Shown piece after piece: positions 46,343 through 55,468 of a stretch of 64,000 nt of DNA. How positions within the stretch are numbered: position 1 is the stretch's first letter; each line of letters starts with the position of its first letter. Both the position numbers and the translations under genes were made by a program. The notes under the pieces are model-generated. The model ran no database searches, had not been told where the DNA came from, and saw nothing but the letters and a program-made list of their open reading frames with translations. Source of the DNA: Taiwanofungus camphoratus (lineage: Eukaryota; Basidiomycota; Agaricomycetes; Polyporales; Taiwanofungaceae); assembly GCA_003999685.1 (NCBI GenBank), contig CP021230.1, positions 124,001 through 188,000 on the forward strand. Reading direction: 5' to 3'.

Positions 46343-46818
46343 TGATACAAATTGGTATCTCAGATCCTAGATATTGCCTCACACGTGAGGGCCTGACCAC
46401 GATAGGAGGTGGCGAGGTCTTATGGTCGATATAGACCGAGTGTCGTGAAGTCCGTAGACTCGAGCGAGTATCACTCAGATGTGAGCGAGAGGATACAAGA
46501 CACGAATATAATGGTAACCAGATCAGACTTAAGGTCTGAACTAAACTAAGTACATGCTATATATACAAGTACGTGTCCTGAGCACGGACCAAGAACTACT
46601 CTAGGGCAGGAGGTCCGTAATGTGGTATGACTATAGATAAATGTGAAGTGGTACGATCCGGGCGTATTAGCAATACATATGAGTGATGAGGAATGTGGTA
46701 AGCGGCCCGGATATGAGTCAGAGTCCTATGCGTAAGCGGGGCCGATCCGGGGCCCGTATAGTGATAATCCGTGAATAAGCAATGACCATGGTAATGACAA
46801 GAAATAGAAATTGTATCA
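46343..46818 (-). repeat. Gypsy-1 3' LTR
   Basis: 476 bp, TGATACAA...TTGTATCA. Internal boxes as in the 5' LTR. The tract ttaccccctta next to its inner side is the polypurine tract on the minus strand. Confidence 0.96.
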
Positions 46819-46889
46819 TTACCCCCTTACTAAGGTCGATCTCCGAACGACCCTATTTGATTTTCCGTTAAATAAAATGTTCTTCAGCC

Positions 46890-46981
46890 GTGCGGGTGTT
46901 TCACCGCGTACCATGAGGGTGTTTCACCTCGTACCTTGAGAGTGTTTCATCTCGTTCCATGAGGGTGTTTCACCTCGTACC
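46890..46981 (+). repeat. Minisatellite, 4 x 23 bp, in the Gypsy-1 3' untranslated region
   Basis: Four units of the type atgagggtgtttcacctcgtacc, with a few substitutions, between the last ORF and the 3' LTR. Confidence 0.9.
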
Positions 46982-47045
46982 TGTAGGCATGTGGGCGACC
47001 GGGTAAGGATCGCTTGCAACCTACCGCCTCAAGTAAACAGCACCC

Positions 47046-48455
47046 CTACTGTTCACCATCACCGTATAACTCGAACTCGTAGTCATCCCATTCGTTGTCG
47101 TTCATGTAGGAGTTCGTGGGCGGGTCGTAATTCCCGCGGCGGTAAACAGGTGGTGGAGAAACGACATGGGGGACGCGATAGCTCGATGGGGGAGGCGGGG
47201 CGACTGGGGAAGGAGTGAATCGGCCATTAGGGCCACGAGTAAAAGGGCCTGTACTTGCCCCGGGTTCTGCCAGGTGTTGGTTAGGCGGTATACCTGGTCC
47301 GGACAAATGGTTGAGTGATGGCCCAGGTATGCGTGTGTGAGGGTACGACGTATCTGTCCGTGATGGACCGGCTGTTGCATTGGCGTGAGGGGCGGGCGGC
47401 CCATTGCTTTGGGAACGGGACGGGGTAGGGGGAAGTGGTTGGTCCCTTCTGGACATAAGAACGTGTGGAGGGTTGGTGGCGGTCATGACGGGGATGGGTG
47501 CTTGTGTGGAGCGGTGAATTGAGTCGACTATCTCACGACAACGGCCCTCTCCAGGTGCTGGTAGGATGGGTGGGGCGGAGGCATGGCGCGCTACCGTGCA
47601 CTCTCGGGATAGATGTCCCGGGGCAGTACGATGGCATCTTGCACAAGTATAGTCGGGGCAATCACGTACCCAGTGCATCATGCTGCCGCAGGCATGGCAA
47701 CGCCCTCGCGGTCTCCAATTGGGTCCTGGGCGCATGTAATTAGGGAGAGAGTCGATCCGGCTAGGGATGGCTCTAATGGACTGTTGTCCGGCGGGGGTGT
47801 CGATGAAAGCTTGTAGGGGGTCCTCAGGTTCAGGTGGCGGGGTTGGTCCGCGTGTGACGATATCGGGTTGAGATCGCCGTACGAACCTGGCGTGGCTGGT
47901 TCGTTGATGCAGGGAGATCATGTCCTGAAGGTGGCGAGCCATGGACATATCATCCATTCGTTGTAAGGTGCGGATCACCTTGAAATCCAGTTGCCGGACC
48001 CTGTCCTTCCATATGGCCAACTGCTCGGTTGCGTCGTCCACTGCCCCTAAGTATTGCAGCCTCGCGTCGATGTACTCTCCGAAGGCTTCCTGTTCATCCT
48101 GGTTATTTCGCGTATTTGGTAAAGACCTAAGCAGGCGTGCGATATCCTTCGAGTGTCGAGTGAGGATGTCAAGAAGGATTGGGTCCACATCGTAGAGGCA
48201 ACGAGGATGGTAGATGATGTTGGCTTGTCGGGGTAAAGCTCCTTCTCCTGGTACTGGGTTGCGAAACAGTGCGGCGGTTTGAAAACCAAAAAGTGGGCCT
48301 TGACCAGAAGATGCCGATGGTGAGGATGACGAGGACGGTATAGCCGTAGGAGACGTCGTTGTCTGCGGTGTACGGGTAGCACGTCGACTGGCGAGGAAGG
48401 CATGGGCTCGGCCACGAGCGGCGGCTTGGGCAGCGGTGTTAGACTGGCGAGGCAT
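47046..48455 (-). CDS. Gypsy-1 extra ORF (ORF3), zinc-knuckle protein after pol
   Basis: 469 residues starting 43 bp after the pol stop. N-terminal ~60 residues are Ala/Arg/Ser/Pro-rich. A helical central part (RLRSL...-like, residues ~85-190; DPILLDILTRHSKDIARLL) is followed by two zinc knuckles at ~253-284: CHACGSMMHWVRDC (CX2CX4HX4C) and CARCHRTAPGHLSREC (CX2CX6HX4C). The C-terminal ~150 residues are Pro/Gly/Ser-rich and the extreme C-terminus is acidic (NDNEWDDYEFELYGDGE). It resembles a second Gag/nucleocapsid, but it is distinct from the Gag at 52,380. Standard Ty3/Gypsy elements do not have an ORF of this kind here. Role unknown; RNA or DNA binding is the natural guess. Confidence 0.85.
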   Translation of the reverse strand: MPRQSNTAAQAAARGRAHAFLASRRATRTPQTTTSPTAIPSSSSSPSASSGQGPLFGFQTAALFRNPVPGEGALPRQANIIYHPRCLYDVDPILLDILTRHSKDIARLLRSLPNTRNNQDEQEAFGEYIDARLQYLGAVDDATEQLAIWKDRVRQLDFKVIRTLQRMDDMSMARHLQDMISLHQRTSHARFVRRSQPDIVTRGPTPPPEPEDPLQAFIDTPAGQQSIRAIPSRIDSLPNYMRPGPNWRPRGRCHACGSMMHWVRDCPDYTCARCHRTAPGHLSRECTVARHASAPPILPAPGEGRCREIVDSIHRSTQAPIPVMTATNPPHVLMSRRDQPLPPTPSRSQSNGPPAPHANATAGPSRTDTSYPHTRIPGPSLNHLSGPGIPPNQHLAEPGASTGPFTRGPNGRFTPSPVAPPPPSSYRVPHVVSPPPVYRRGNYDPPTNSYMNDNEWDDYEFELYGDGEQ

Positions 48456-48498
48456 GTTGGGAGTAGGTGGTAGTTCGTCTGAAGGGAGTGAACTGGTC

Positions 48499-51400
48499 TT
48501 AGCCCAAGTTCTTTCGTTCCTTATATGCTCCCAGGAGCTCCTCCGCAGTACCGGCTAAGTTCGCTTCCGGTTCCCATGAGTCATCGGCCGAGGAATATCC
48601 TTTCCATCTGACCCTATACTCGTGGCGTCTTGTCCTTCGATTTTCCCGATGTCCGATGATGGCTTCGACTTCGTAGTTATCTTCACCTTCGATAAGTTCC
48701 AGGGGTGGCCTCGTGTAGTTCTGGCCGTGGATCTCCGTCTCCGTATATGGCGATAGAAGGGCGGCGTGGAAGACTGGATGTACCCGCCATGTTTTCGGAA
48801 GCTTTAGCTTGTACGAGACCGGGCCTAGGACTTCCTTGATTTCGAAGGGTCCCTCTCTCTTGGGTGCCAACTTCCTAGAGGGGTATGGCAGCTTTAAGTT
48901 CCGAGAGTCGAGCCAGACCTGTTGTCCTTTGCGAAAACCTTTTCCTCGTGGTTTGATCCGTTTTGCCAGTATCGCCTGGGCTAGTTCCATCGCCGCATGT
49001 GCCTGCTCTCTTATCTTCTGGAGGTTCTTTAGACGATAAGCTGCGCCGGGTGTGTCCGATCCCTTGTGTACGACGGGGATTCCTCGTGGTTCGAAACCCA
49101 TCATGACTTTAAATGGTGACGCCTTGATCGTCGAATGTTCCCTAGAGTTGTGAGCGAATTGAGCCGCACCTAGTAAGGAAGACCACCTATCCGGGTTGTT
49201 GCTTGTGAAACACCGAAGGTACACTTCGAGCTCCTGATTTACCCGTTCCGTTTCTCCGTCCGTTTGAGGGTGGAAGGCCGTACTCATGGCGGACTGCACT
49301 CCTGTCATGCGGCACAACTCTTGGAAGACCTTTGATGCGAATTGTGGCCCGCGATCGCTGATTATCTTGTCTGGGAGTCCAAACCATTTGTAGACCTCGT
49401 TGTAGAGAAGCTCCGCCGTTCCTTGCGCGTCGATGGTTTTGTTGCATGGAATGAAAATTACCCCCTTACTTAGATCGTGGTCCACTACGACCAAAATTGA
49501 ATCGTAGCCGTTGGAAAGGGGTAAGTCCGTGATGAAATCGCAGCAAAAGGTGCTGAATGGTGTGGCGTGAGCGGCGGCTCGGATAGGGATGAGGGCGGGA
49601 CGGTCCGGGTGAGTGTTAACCTTCATTTGTTGACATGTGCCGCATCCATGAACGTACCGGGCGACAAAGTCGGCCATTCCGGGCCACCAATAGTCCCGTC
49701 GCAGGGAGGCCAAGGTTTTGGTAATTCCAGGGTGACCTGCATGTGGAAGGTCGTGGTAGTTTGAGACCGTCTTCCGTCGTAAGTTTTCGTTCAAAGGAAT
49801 ATACACCCGGTTATCGTAAAGGAGTTCCCCGTCCTGGACTGTCCAGTGATCGTTTAAGCCGTTTTGTGCATTATGCAGCCCTTCCATATACACCGGGTCG
49901 TTTATTCCTGCCTTCACGATTGACGTTTTTAGGCCTGTGTCGATTGCCGCTGCCCATACCTTATCAGGTAGGATAGTTATTCCTTGGTTGTCTGACGATC
50001 CGTCGTCGTGGTCGGGGCGTCGGGAGAGTGCGTCGCTTTGTACCATTTGTGTGCCCGGGACGTGAACCAGCCTGTAATCGAATTCGGATAGGCGGAGAGC
50101 CCATCGTGCCTGTCTTCGGTTTAGATTCCGTGCCGTCTTCCAGTAAGTCAGATTCTTGTGGTCGCTGTAAATCGTGACTGGGTGGGGGCTTCCAATGAGA
50201 AGGTGACTCCATTCATTGAGTCCTCTCATGACGGCCATGAGTTCTCGGTCGTAGACGTCGTAATTTCGCTCTGCAGGTGTCATGCTTTGGGAAATATACC
50301 CGCATGGATGCCAATCTCCATTGTCGTCCTTTTGTCTCAGGACAGCGCCCGTTGCGAATTTTGATGCATCCGTTTCCAAAGCGAATGGCTTTTCAGAGTC
50401 GGGCATCAGTAGAACCGGTTGTTCCAGGAAGGCCTTCTTTAGTGCCTTGAAAGCTTCCTGTTGCTCATCGTCCCAGTGCCATTTGACGTCTTTTCGTGTA
50501 AGCGAGACCAAAGGTTGAGCCAGATGCGAGAAGCCGTGTATAAACCGTCGGTAAAAGTTTCCGAATCCGATAAATGACCTAACCTCCCTGAGGTTCTTCG
50601 GTATCGGCCAGTCTTTGATACCGGCTACCTTGACTGGGTCCATGGCGAGTTGTCCGGGTCTAATGATCATGCCTAGGAATTCGACTTCTTGTACGTCGAA
50701 TTTACATTTCTCTGGTTTCAGATACAGGTCGTTGTCTCGAAGTCGTTTGATAACTCGCCGGGTTCGCTTCTTATGCTCCTCAGGGTCCGTTGAGTAGATA
50801 AGGATGTCGTCCATGTAGATTGCCAACCATCCCTCTTTGAGCATGTCTGAGAAGACCGTGTTCATCATCCGTTGGAACGTCGCCGGTGAGTTGCACATCC
50901 CGAAGAACATCACCAGAGGTTCGTAGAACGAGGGAGGTCCTTCCCCTGCTGCCGGGACACCGAAAGCCGCTTTCCATTCGTCTCCTTCTCGGATCCGTAT
51001 ATTGTTGTATCCCTGCCTGAGATCCATCTTGGTGAAGATGGTCGCCTTGTTTAACCGTTCCAAGAGTTCCGATATGAGAGGGAGTGGATAGCGATCCTTG
51101 ACAGTTCCCTCGTTGAGTTCCCGATAATCCTGGCAAGGTCGGTATCCCCCATCTTTCTTTTCTACAAAGAAAAACGGACTGGCCAACGGTGATTTCGACG
51201 GACGAATGTAGCCTTTCTGGAGGTTTTCTTCCAAGAACTTATCCAGCTCCTCTCGTTCGTCTCGGTTGAGCGAATAAGTGGACTGCTTGAATTCCTTGAA
51301 ATCTTCCTTCAGGTTGATCTCGTGGTCGTGTTCCGTGTGCTTAGGGAGTCGGGCCGCCGCTTGCTTGTCGAACACCGGGAGGAGATCGTGGAGATACTTA

Positions 51401-51795
51401 GGAACGAGCTCCGTGACCGGTTTCTCCTCCTTCTTGGCGTGTTCTTTGATAGCGAGTTCCGTAGATGTAGTGAGCCGACCGATGTCATGCTTGACCTGCC
51501 AAATGAGACCGTTTTCGAGGCGGCGATACGCTCCATCGAGAGGGTATGCCTTTTCCGTGAGTGGGGCGTCCCGATATGCTGGATTAGAATCCCATCCGTA
51601 CACTGTGATTCGGTCGTCTCCTTCAATGAACGCTATGACCAGCTCATCGTCGTCGATCGTTTCCATGGCCTGTTCGAGTGTAATACCGTTTACCGAGCTT
51701 TCTTCCGGGGTTGAGACTAGCGAGTCTCGGCGTATCATCTGACGAGGGATTTCCTCTGTGGGCAGGATCAGGGACATGGTGTCCACGACGTCCAC
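48499..51795 (-). CDS. Gypsy-1 pol: RT, RNase H, integrase, chromodomain
   Basis: 1,098 residues from the ATG at 51,795. RT with FVEKKDGGYRPCQDYREL (~210-230) and YMDDILIYS (~327); RNase H with FALETDAS and YSDHKNLTYW (~455-560); integrase HHCC region ending CGTCQQMK (~690-720) and core (FCCDFITDLPLS, SDRGPQFASK, around 730-800); C-terminal chromodomain YEVEAIIGHR...YRVRWKGYSSADDSWEPE (~1,035-1,085), which in chromoviruses targets integration to marked chromatin. Copies the element RNA into DNA and inserts it. Confidence 0.96.
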   Translation of the reverse strand: MDVVDTMSLILPTEEIPRQMIRRDSLVSTPEESSVNGITLEQAMETIDDDELVIAFIEGDDRITVYGWDSNPAYRDAPLTEKAYPLDGAYRRLENGLIWQVKHDIGRLTTSTELAIKEHAKKEEKPVTELVPKYLHDLLPVFDKQAAARLPKHTEHDHEINLKEDFKEFKQSTYSLNRDEREELDKFLEENLQKGYIRPSKSPLASPFFFVEKKDGGYRPCQDYRELNEGTVKDRYPLPLISELLERLNKATIFTKMDLRQGYNNIRIREGDEWKAAFGVPAAGEGPPSFYEPLVMFFGMCNSPATFQRMMNTVFSDMLKEGWLAIYMDDILIYSTDPEEHKKRTRRVIKRLRDNDLYLKPEKCKFDVQEVEFLGMIIRPGQLAMDPVKVAGIKDWPIPKNLREVRSFIGFGNFYRRFIHGFSHLAQPLVSLTRKDVKWHWDDEQQEAFKALKKAFLEQPVLLMPDSEKPFALETDASKFATGAVLRQKDDNGDWHPCGYISQSMTPAERNYDVYDRELMAVMRGLNEWSHLLIGSPHPVTIYSDHKNLTYWKTARNLNRRQARWALRLSEFDYRLVHVPGTQMVQSDALSRRPDHDDGSSDNQGITILPDKVWAAAIDTGLKTSIVKAGINDPVYMEGLHNAQNGLNDHWTVQDGELLYDNRVYIPLNENLRRKTVSNYHDLPHAGHPGITKTLASLRRDYWWPGMADFVARYVHGCGTCQQMKVNTHPDRPALIPIRAAAHATPFSTFCCDFITDLPLSNGYDSILVVVDHDLSKGVIFIPCNKTIDAQGTAELLYNEVYKWFGLPDKIISDRGPQFASKVFQELCRMTGVQSAMSTAFHPQTDGETERVNQELEVYLRCFTSNNPDRWSSLLGAAQFAHNSREHSTIKASPFKVMMGFEPRGIPVVHKGSDTPGAAYRLKNLQKIREQAHAAMELAQAILAKRIKPRGKGFRKGQQVWLDSRNLKLPYPSRKLAPKREGPFEIKEVLGPVSYKLKLPKTWRVHPVFHAALLSPYTETEIHGQNYTRPPLELIEGEDNYEVEAIIGHRENRRTRRHEYRVRWKGYSSADDSWEPEANLAGTAEELLGAYKERKNLG

Positions 51796-51888
51796 ATCTC
51801 CTTCGTCCTCAATTTCTTCGACTGAGGGTTGGCAGGCTTTGATGATTTCTTTGGAGAGAGACTCTGCGGTTAGTCTCTTGATCTCCAG

Positions 51889-52296
51889 TCATTTGGCTCT
51901 TGTTTCCAACAGGTTCTTCTTCCATTCCCTGGATTCCTCCAGAGTCATGCGGTGTTTAAGCTCCACCCGTCCCGTTTTCCAGTCGATGTTCGGGTTTTCC
52001 AGTTTGAGCCAGGTATGTCCGAAGATAATATCTTCCTTTCCTATGCTGGCTACATAGGCTTTAACGAATCGGGGTTCTCCTCCTATTTTGTACGAAAGAA
52101 GGGCCCTCTTTGTGATGACAGCTTGTTTGTTAGCCGTCCCGTCCACATTGAACACAGGCATTGGGCGTGGTAGAGCCTCAGTGCGGATATTGTGTTCCTT
52201 GACAAATCTGGGATGTATGAATATCCCGGAGGCGCCACTATCAATGAAGGCGCGTGCTTTGACGTCTTTTCGTCCCACAGTAATCGGAATATGCAA
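51889..52296 (-). CDS. Gypsy-1 protease region
   Basis: Retroviral-type aspartic protease: active-site motif FIDSGASGIFIHP, then the second half with YVASIGKEDIIFGHTWLK. Lies between gag and pol in the usual Ty3/Gypsy place, and would process the polyprotein. Confidence 0.9.
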   Translation of the reverse strand: MHIPITVGRKDVKARAFIDSGASGIFIHPRFVKEHNIRTEALPRPMPVFNVDGTANKQAVITKRALLSYKIGGEPRFVKAYVASIGKEDIIFGHTWLKLENPNIDWKTGRVELKHRMTLEESREWKKNLLETRAK

Positions 52297-52379
52297 AGCT
52301 CTTTCATTCCGGACTACTAGTACAACGCGGGACAGTGAAACCGAAACGGGCAGTGGTTGCGTCGACTCACCCTGCCCCT

Positions 52380-53711
52380 TTAAAAATCCTCCGTGGCCAA
52401 CTCTTCCATGACCTCTCTCTTTTCATCGGCAGATAAGCTCTTGATGTAAGAGCGATAGTCTGCGGGGCGCGAGTCCTGCGTTTTAGGCGTATTCTTCATT
52501 CCGGCTGCCGTCTTCTTGCGACAGTCGCGTGCCGAGTGTCCCCTATTGTGGCAATAGAAGCATAGGTTGTTGTTACGGTGGTATTTCCTTTCACTTTCGT
52601 TCAAGGGGCAACCGTCCGTCCATTGCTTCCTGCCTGGGGTGGATGAAGATGTGCGTGCGGGGCGCGTGGCAACTGCGTCGACATCCATGGGTTCGCCATA
52701 GTCGATCGCGGTGGTGACGTTGGAGATCTGGTCGATCCCCCTGTAGATTGCGTCCAAGGATAGGACGTCCCTATACCATTTGTCCATGGTGTCCGGCCTT
52801 TCGGATGTGGCCCTTCCGGCTAGGGTGGCGTAGATTTGGCGGTCTAGCCCCTTGATGAATATTGCCCTCAGAGTAGGGTAGTCGTTTTCGGTACGCTGTC
52901 CGTTGGCTTCGATGGTCGCGTCCTTCAACTTCGCCTTTTCGGCCAGAAGTCGGAATCTCTCCACATACATCTTGGTAGTGGCCCTCGTTTTCTTGTTCAG
53001 CTGCTTGGCTGGTAACTCCATGAGCACCTGATGTGCCCGCTGCACTCCCTCGTGTTCAGGAAATGCCAACTTGAGAGATCCCTTGAACAGGTCCCATGTC
53101 CTGTAAGGTGCTTGACCCCCCGCTGCCCGTTCGTAGAACGTGTCACGCCATATGCGTGCGTCTTGCCCTCCCTTCATGAGGGCGACCGTGAATGCGATCT
53201 TTGCGTCGTCGCTGAGGTTGGTGTTGTTGGTGGCAACGAAGTAATGTTCCACCCGCTGGATGAACCGATCCAGATCTTCCCCTTGCCCGGTGAAGGGGTC
53301 CGGCGCAGGGATGTCGAGCTTGAGGGCTCGAACCCCTTGCTGCTGGGTCTGGAGGCGAGCGATGAGTGTCTCCAGCTGCTGTTGGGTCATATTCCCGATT
53401 GTTGCCATCGTGACTTGTCGAGGGGTGGGTGCGGATATTATAGGAGTGGATGAGGAAGAGGATGGAGTGGGTGTGGGTGTTCGAGAAGTCGAGGCGGTGA
53501 ATGCGTCTCCGGTGGGTGGTTCGATGGGTGTGGATTCCTGTGATCCTCCCGTGAATAGGATGGAGATGTCCTTCCCTTCGTCGACAGGGTTTCGCTGGAA
53601 GTAAGTAGCGAGGTTGGCCTGTGCTTGTTGGATTGGTCGTCTGGATGTTGTTCTAATCCAGGTAAGCGGTGAACTCGGATAGATCGGGTTCCGGTTAGCG
53701 TCTACGAACAC
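52380..53711 (-). CDS. Gypsy-1 Gag
   Basis: 443 residues. Ser/Thr/Pro-rich N-terminus (~50-95), Gag core (~115-300, with FIQRVEHYFVATNN, IWRDTFYERAAGG, YVERFRLLAEKAKL and IFIKGLDRQIYATL) and a CCHC knuckle CFYCHNRGHSARDC at ~383-397. Forms the capsid and packages RNA. Confidence 0.94.
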   Translation of the reverse strand: MFVDANRNPIYPSSPLTWIRTTSRRPIQQAQANLATYFQRNPVDEGKDISILFTGGSQESTPIEPPTGDAFTASTSRTPTPTPSSSSSTPIISAPTPRQVTMATIGNMTQQQLETLIARLQTQQQGVRALKLDIPAPDPFTGQGEDLDRFIQRVEHYFVATNNTNLSDDAKIAFTVALMKGGQDARIWRDTFYERAAGGQAPYRTWDLFKGSLKLAFPEHEGVQRAHQVLMELPAKQLNKKTRATTKMYVERFRLLAEKAKLKDATIEANGQRTENDYPTLRAIFIKGLDRQIYATLAGRATSERPDTMDKWYRDVLSLDAIYRGIDQISNVTTAIDYGEPMDVDAVATRPARTSSSTPGRKQWTDGCPLNESERKYHRNNNLCFYCHNRGHSARDCRKKTAAGMKNTPKTQDSRPADYRSYIKSLSADEKREVMEELATEDF

Positions 53712-53844
53712 TCGTTGTTCGATGTCGTAGAGAAGTGGTTCCTCTCCCCGTGAAGGTAACCCCCAATAATCAGGATCGACGGTCCTGAGGTAAGACGTGG
53801 TAATGGATGTATGCCCGCTAGATGGTACTAGGGGCGGCTTAGCG

Positions 53845-53856
53845 TAAGTCTGATCT
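53845..53856 (-). promoter_or_regulatory. Gypsy-1 primer site, self-priming type
   Basis: Two bases inside the 5' LTR edge, the element reads agatcagactta. The exact complement (taagtctgatct) occurs in the LTR at 54,036-54,047, about 28 nt downstream of a TATA box (tatatata, ~54,074-54,081), where the RNA 5' end is expected. This is the arrangement of Tf1/sushi-type elements that prime from the end of their own RNA. No tRNA match is obvious. Confidence 0.7.
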
Positions 53857-53858
53857 TT

Positions 53859-54334
53859 TGATACAAATTGGTATCTCAGATCCTAGATATTGCCTCACAC
53901 GTGAGGGCCTGACCACGATAGGAGGTGGCGAGGTCTTATGGTCGATATAGACCGAGTGTCGTGAAGTCCGTAGACTCGAGCGAGTATCACTCAGATGTGA
54001 GCGAGAGGATACAAGACACGAATATAATGGTAACCAGATCAGACTTAAGGTCTGAACTAAACTAAGTACATGCTATATATACAAGTACGTGTCCTGAGCA
54101 CGGACCAAGAACTACTCTAGGGCAGGAGGTCCGTAATGTGGTATGACTATAGATAAATGTGAAGTGGTACGATCCGGGCGTATTAGCAATACGTATGAGT
54201 GATGAGGAATGTGGTAAGCGGCCCGGATATGAGTCAGAGTCCTATGCGTAAGCGGGGCCAATCCGGGGCCCGTATAGTGATAATCCGTGAATAAGCAATG
54301 ACCATGGTAATGACAAGAAATAGAAATTGTATCA
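53859..54334 (-). repeat. Gypsy-1 5' LTR
   Basis: 476 bp, same ends as the 3' LTR, followed on its outer side by the CATAC duplication. Contains the TATA box and predicted RNA start noted for the primer site. Confidence 0.96.
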
Positions 54335-55086
54335 CATACTATATAGGGCACTAAACTAAAGTAGGACATGAAACAGGAACTCTGAATGCAGTAGAAAGGT
54401 TACTGGGGAATGACACAAAAAGGGGAATGCTTATCTAGAGATCATTACATAGGAGATGGGCTATCTAACCAGACTTTGAGAGGGACAGGGACCTGGAAGT
54501 GCTGAACCATTAAGCCGAGGTGTAGGAGGCCTAGACAATACAAAGGGATCATATGGACATTATGGACAAGAGGCTGGGACTCCAGACCAAGAGATCCAGA
54601 ACCAGAACTGAGGACCAAAGACTGAAAACTGAAATGTCTTTACTTGGTTGCTCTCAATCAAAGGCCCAGACTCATAGGATGTCAGGAGGATGCTAGGGGA
54701 TACTGCTGGCATGCACTTTAGAGTGTGAGAGACTGCTTCTCTACAACAGGGCTTCCAGAGTGTTATGCAGGGCCTTTCATCATCAAAAATCCCATTGTTC
54801 TTCCTGAATAGAAAGGCTGGATGGCTAAGACATGAGTAGACACATGTAGTGCATCTGTTTATCAAGTGAGAGCACTCCCTAGTGATGGAATAGAGTTCTC
54901 AGTTCTTGTTATGGCATTCGGACCTCCAAAATACAGCAGTACATTCTGAGAAAGGGACGGAAGACTGAAAATACATGATTTCGAGGCATAAAGTTGTACC
55001 AGACCTATCAGCATTAAAGACATGACAAAGGCTTCAGGGTCGAGTTAGAGTGCTCTGCTGGGCCTAGAAGGGCATGGCATCTATCA

Positions 55087-55468
55087 CTGATCAGACAACA
55101 CACTGGTACTCCCTGTGCATGCTTAGATAATAGAGTGTATTTGCAAGTTTAAAATCAATCAGACTGTTAATTTATTTGCTCATTTTTTCTATTTTTTTTT
55201 GCTCAAATTTGAATCCATCTCACTTGGCAGTGGCCTTGTCAATCTGGTCCACCATAGCCAGTTTTACCTTGAGGTACCTCGAGGTGCACCTCAAGCACCT
55301 CGAGGTAGATGAGGTAGGTTGCTTCCATGGGGTGAGGTGAACTCCACCTCACCTTATGGCAGCACCAACGCAGGTTGACTGGTGAGTGGGCACGTGACTG
55401 GATGTCACGAACACAACGCGTCTGATCGCGGCACGGTTGTCTTTCGCGTCCACGGTGGAGATTCCTTT
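55087..55468. other. Boundary between repeats and host genes, with CTCGAG/GGTACC palindrome cluster
   Basis: T-rich stretch (55,180-55,200), then at 55,268-55,315 a run of overlapping palindromic words (gaggtacctc, gaggtgcacctc, cacctcgaggt) and at 55,316-55,355 more gaggt/acctc units. No transposon or gene recognised. It includes the promoter and 5' UTR of the BRCT gene. Confidence 0.6.

Larger units (their letters stand above)
46343..54334 (-). mobile_element. Gypsy-1, Ty3/Gypsy chromovirus, whole-looking and young
   Basis: 7,992 bp on the minus strand, inserted in R2-b with CATAC at 46,338-46,342 and 54,335-54,339. Order: 5' LTR 53,859-54,334, primer site, gag, protease, pol (RT, RNase H, integrase, chromodomain), an extra zinc-knuckle ORF, a 4 x 23 bp minisatellite, a polypurine tract (46,819-46,830) and 3' LTR 46,343-46,818. 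The two 476 bp LTRs differ at about two positions by eye, both G/A at CpG sites, so insertion is recent. It looks whole. Confidence 0.96.
45453..55086 (+). repeat. R2 repeat copy (R2-b), split by Gypsy-1
   Basis: TGATATGATC (45,453) to ctatca (55,086). Left part 45,453-46,342 and right part 54,340-55,086 are each colinear with R2-a, for example gatcattacataggagatgggc against gatcatcatatgaaagatgggc. Without Gypsy-1 and one CATAC the repeat is 1,637 bp. Confidence 0.85.

Noticed and set aside
1-55000. Helitron, Polinton or KDZ-type elements
   Set aside because: No helicase, protein-primed polymerase, capsid or KDZ transposase motif was seen in any open frame.
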